Origin: Paramecium tetraurelia
Taxonomy: Eukaryota; Ciliophora; Oligohymenophorea; Peniculida; Parameciidae
Length of the DNA stretch: 64,000 nt
Assembly: GCF_000165425.1 (NCBI RefSeq)
Contig: NW_001799645.1
Span: forward strand, 248,001 to 312,000
Direction: 5' to 3'
A program made the position numbers and the translations under genes. Within the stretch, counting starts at the first letter, position 1, and every line of letters begins with the position of its first letter. Below are positions 60,982-64,000 of the stretch, piece after piece. Under the pieces are notes generated by a model. The model had not been told where the DNA came from. It was given only the letters and a program-made list of their open reading frames with translations, and searched no databases.

Positions 60982-62989
60982 AATTCTTTAAAAAAATAAT
61001 AATTAAAATATATTTAAAATTAAGACTATCGGTTTTATTAAAATTTCATTAAAAATTAGACAAAAATTTGAGTAGAACTTATTATGGACACCCTCTTTAA
61101 TAAAAGCAATTGAAAAAATGCTTTATTTTCGATATCTTAATGACATATGGATCCTTAACAATGATCTTTGATGAATAGGCATAAAATTTAATTTTTAATA
61201 ATTCAATTTCTTTTTAAATAATAGAATAGGGGAGTTTATATATGAGAAAAGATGTCTTTATTGGAATTAGCTAATTAAAGATTTTTGTATTAATAATGAT
61301 ATACCGAGATAAATAATCAATCAATTAACATTAAAAATAATTTACTGGGTTTTAGAATAGGATTCCTAAAATATACATTGAACAAATTGCTCAATTTGTA
61401 TCTCTATTTGAAATCAAATAAAATAAATGAAAAGAAGCCCGAAACTCTCATCTGTTCAATTCATGATCTGTTGTAAAAAAAAAAAAACAGGATAAAATAT
61501 CTAATAATGAATTAAGAATGAGTAGAAATTGAGTTGCCTTTATATTTCGAAACTAAATTTCAAATCATATTCTCCTTCTTTTTTTGTCCTCATTTTTTGA
61601 AACGGAAGAAGAATTTGAGTCAACTTATTCTGATGCATATTTTTTTTCTAATTTTCTTCTAACACTAAAAAAATTTCTAGATTAATTCTTCAGCTCAAAT
61701 TTATGCATTAAGTTGGTCCTCTTCGTAAAATTTCTATACTAAATTTAAAAAAATCTAGATTTTTCTTGAGCTTTATTTGATTTTAACATTCTCTATACTA
61801 TTTTTTTCTCAAAAGAACTAGGTTAAAAGTTATAATAATCGTATTTAGATTAAAAAATATACTTCAGCTCTTCCTTCCTAATTGAACATAGCAAAACATT
61901 TAACTAACTTTTTATACTATCAATTGAGTGAATAATTGTAATTAAATCCTATTAACTTTCTAAATATCTGTTAATTTTTATTATGTAAAACTGAAATATT
62001 TTTTTGTAACAATACCCAATTTGTTTGAATTTCTGGTAAAACTATCCGATTTTTTTCAGCTGCTTATTTAAAGTAACCAAAAGCTTTAATAAATTAATTT
62101 CTTTGACATTCAAAAAAACATTTAATCTATTAGAGATAAATTTTGTTCTCAAACAAATGCATGAAATATGGGTATTGTAAAAAAAAATATCAAATGGAAT
62201 GCTATTTATATAGAATTTAGAATGTGCATAATACTTTGGAATTATTAGAATAAACTTTGCAATATATATAAATCTAAGGTTTTAGCTCAATGTGGAGTTT
62301 GGATTAGTGAAGTAAATTAAAAAGAAGGAATTTAAAACTATATTTGAGATTGATTAGTTTAGGTAACAGTTTTAATTGTAAGTAAAATTCATTTTTTAGA
62401 GTTAAAATTTTTTATTGAACGCTTGCCATTTGGGCCTCCATAAATAAACTATTAGAAGAATATTTCTTATCATTCTCTAATTACAAAAACTATTAAAAAT
62501 TGTTTTTTATTGTCTGTTTTAATTTAATTAAGTGAATTACATTTTAAAAAGAATTTTATTTTTCTGAGCTTTTAGTTATTGATATTATTTCCAATCTATA
62601 CAATTTAAAAGTGTTTTTTCTTGTATTATTAGATTAAAATTCAAATATATTTTAATGACCTGGCAAACGATTATCTAATGTTTAATGTAATTTTATTTTT
62701 AGGAAGACTCAGTTATATCTTGCTAATATCAGCTAAATACCTTCATTAAAAAAGGATAATGACATCAAATTTATGTGAAGAAAGTTGATGAATCATAGTT
62801 TGATCAATTTTTGTTTAAAAGGGATATTTTAATTCGAAAATCTTTGATTTTACTTATTTAAGCATTTTAAGATGCTAAAGAAATTTTAGAACAATACAAA
62901 TATATTATCGAGTACATAAGGAATAAATTTATTTATTATTTATTCTAGTCTTAATCATAAAAATAGGTAATAAATTTACAACCACTTAA
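60982..62989. other. 2-kb stretch without recognisable genes
   Basis: Very AT-rich, with homopolymer runs (13 A at about 61477-61489) and scattered short similar phrases such as aatttctagatt, but no sustained frame, intron pattern, tRNA or CRISPR-like array. The longest gene-free part of the window; may hold decayed genes or regulatory DNA for the flanking gene. Confidence 0.45.
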
Positions 62990-64000
62990 ATGAATCCTAA
63001 TAATCAATTCGAAAGAAAAATTCTATAATTACAAGATGATAATTATTAGACTTAGAGTTGCTTGAGTTATGGAGTCTGGTCAAAATTTAATCAGCTTAGC
63101 GCAATATCTTAAGTGGGATTATTAGGAATTTTTGATAGTCATTGCTTTCATTTACATTATGCCATAAATTTTTAATCAAAGAATCTAAATATAGTATATT
63201 GTGATTGTCTTAACTATGAGTCAAAAAAGATAATAAAAACAATTTAATTTATCAAATATTAGAACTAATATACTAGGTATGATTTGGCCAGAAATTCATT
63301 TGAATATGAAAATACGTGGTATTTCTTTCAAGTTTCCAATGGCCAAAATTGGATAAGCTTTAGTTGATGGTGACAAAGAAATAGGAATTATTATTATAAA
63401 CCACATAAAAAATTAAAAAATTATTTAAAGGTGTTAATTTAATTTTAACATTTGGAGGTAATTTATATGTAGAATAAAATGAAAATAATAGTTATACGCG
63501 ATTCTAAAATAAATGAATTAGGAGTTTTCATATTTTCCAGACCCAATATGGTTATAAAAAGTTTCAATTTAAAGCATAAATTTGTATTTTAATTTTATTG
63601 ATGTAGTGAGAGAAACATACGAGTCAATTTTAGAAATTGTGTGTGTAATCCGAATGAAATATATTCAATTAAAGATTAGGATTTTGTAAATTAATAATAA
63701 TAGGAATTTATATCAGAAAACTCTAATTGTGATTCCTTTATTTTAAGAGGATCGATTAGAATAAAAGAAAATAAGAACCTATTTGAAAAATTTAGCTATT
63801 AATTAATAAAGGTTTCCTTACTTTAAAAAAATCCTAAGTTATAGAATTAAAACTTATATCCTTTTTAGTTATTTTATCATTTCCTTTCGCAATACAATGA
63901 GTTGGAAATAAAAACATATAATTATACTTTTCCTGATGTTTCAATTGATTTTCAGATGATCCGTATTTATTGAATAAACAATGGCTAATCTTAGATTAAG
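62990..64000 (+). CDS. Partial gene, surface-type protein of unknown family, broken frame
   Basis: Starts MNPNNQFERKILQLQ and reads YGVWSKFNQLSAISQVGLLG, IFDSHCFHLHYAINF, VYCDCLNYESKK, YENTWYFFQV, then FQWPKLDKLQLMVTKKQ, GVNLILTFGGNLYV, LGVFIFSRPNMVIKS and, to the window edge, RNCVCNPNEIYSIKD and ELEIKTYNYTFPDVSI. The beta-rich style with Trp/Gly turns recalls concanavalin-like/LamG modules of large ciliate surface proteins; this is a weak resemblance. One base seems missing at 63333-63335 (TTT), another shift occurs near 63500-63510, and a 27-nt intron may lie near 63583-63609. Could be a pseudogene. Confidence 0.5.

Noticed and set aside
61477..61489. Long A run and T-rich surroundings as a telomere or array
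   Set aside because: No G-rich ciliate telomere repeat (GGGGTT/GGGTTT type) or repeat-spacer pattern is present anywhere in the window.

Overview
The window looks like macronuclear DNA of a Paramecium-type ciliate. It is very AT-rich. Reading frames make sense only if TAA and TAG are read as glutamine and TGA as the sole stop. Nearly every gene is interrupted by tiny introns of about 20-35 nt (mostly GTA...TAG), genes are packed with gaps of tens of bases, and one gene (19158-20432) resembles a secreted trichocyst matrix protein. Exons were joined by eye from reading-frame continuity and family conservation, so splice sites are inferences. Where no family was recognised, only visible features are described.

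Layout. 1-6643: N-terminus of transaldolase (minus), an RBBP4/MSI1-type WD40 histone chaperone, a divergent eIF5B-like GTPase and a VWA-domain protein. 6807-15027: an ATG1/ULK-type kinase, a secreted NAXE-like protein, a PP2C phosphatase, a peroxisomal acyl-CoA oxidase, tiny genes and an SCP-type HAD phosphatase. 15065-20432: two basic unknown proteins, a three-repeat MYB factor with long Gln tracts, a J-domain protein and the trichocyst matrix protein. 20495-31175: coiled-coil proteins, a zinc-finger/WD40 protein, a kinesin-13, a Cdc7-like kinase and a small unknown gene. 31460-38946: unknown proteins, an ELMO-domain gene and an EF-hand gene, several with apparent one-base frame breaks. 39078-43514: a quinone-oxidoreductase-like enzyme with a poly-Gln tail and unknown proteins. 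43617-50703: a giant leucine-rich, C-terminally membrane-spanning protein whose frame continues to 51243 through four in-frame TGA codons. 51316-64000: a protein kinase, an Sp17-like RIIa/IQ protein, tRNA-Lys(UUU), two tandem MORN/Ulp1-type proteases (the second lacking its catalytic Cys), a coiled-coil protein, a SNARE-like protein, a CEP120-like protein, a small Cys-rich gene, about 2 kb with no recognisable gene, and a broken surface-type gene running off the edge.

The genes do not form a single pathway. Several suit ciliate cell biology: basal body and cilium (CEP120-like, Sp17-like, kinesin-13), regulated secretion (trichocyst protein, SNARE) and signalling (four kinases, two phosphatases). 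The strongest leads are the 3' extension with clustered TGA codons, the MORN-Ulp1 tandem pair, the degenerate eIF5B paralog and the NAXE-like protein that has lost its usual binding loop.
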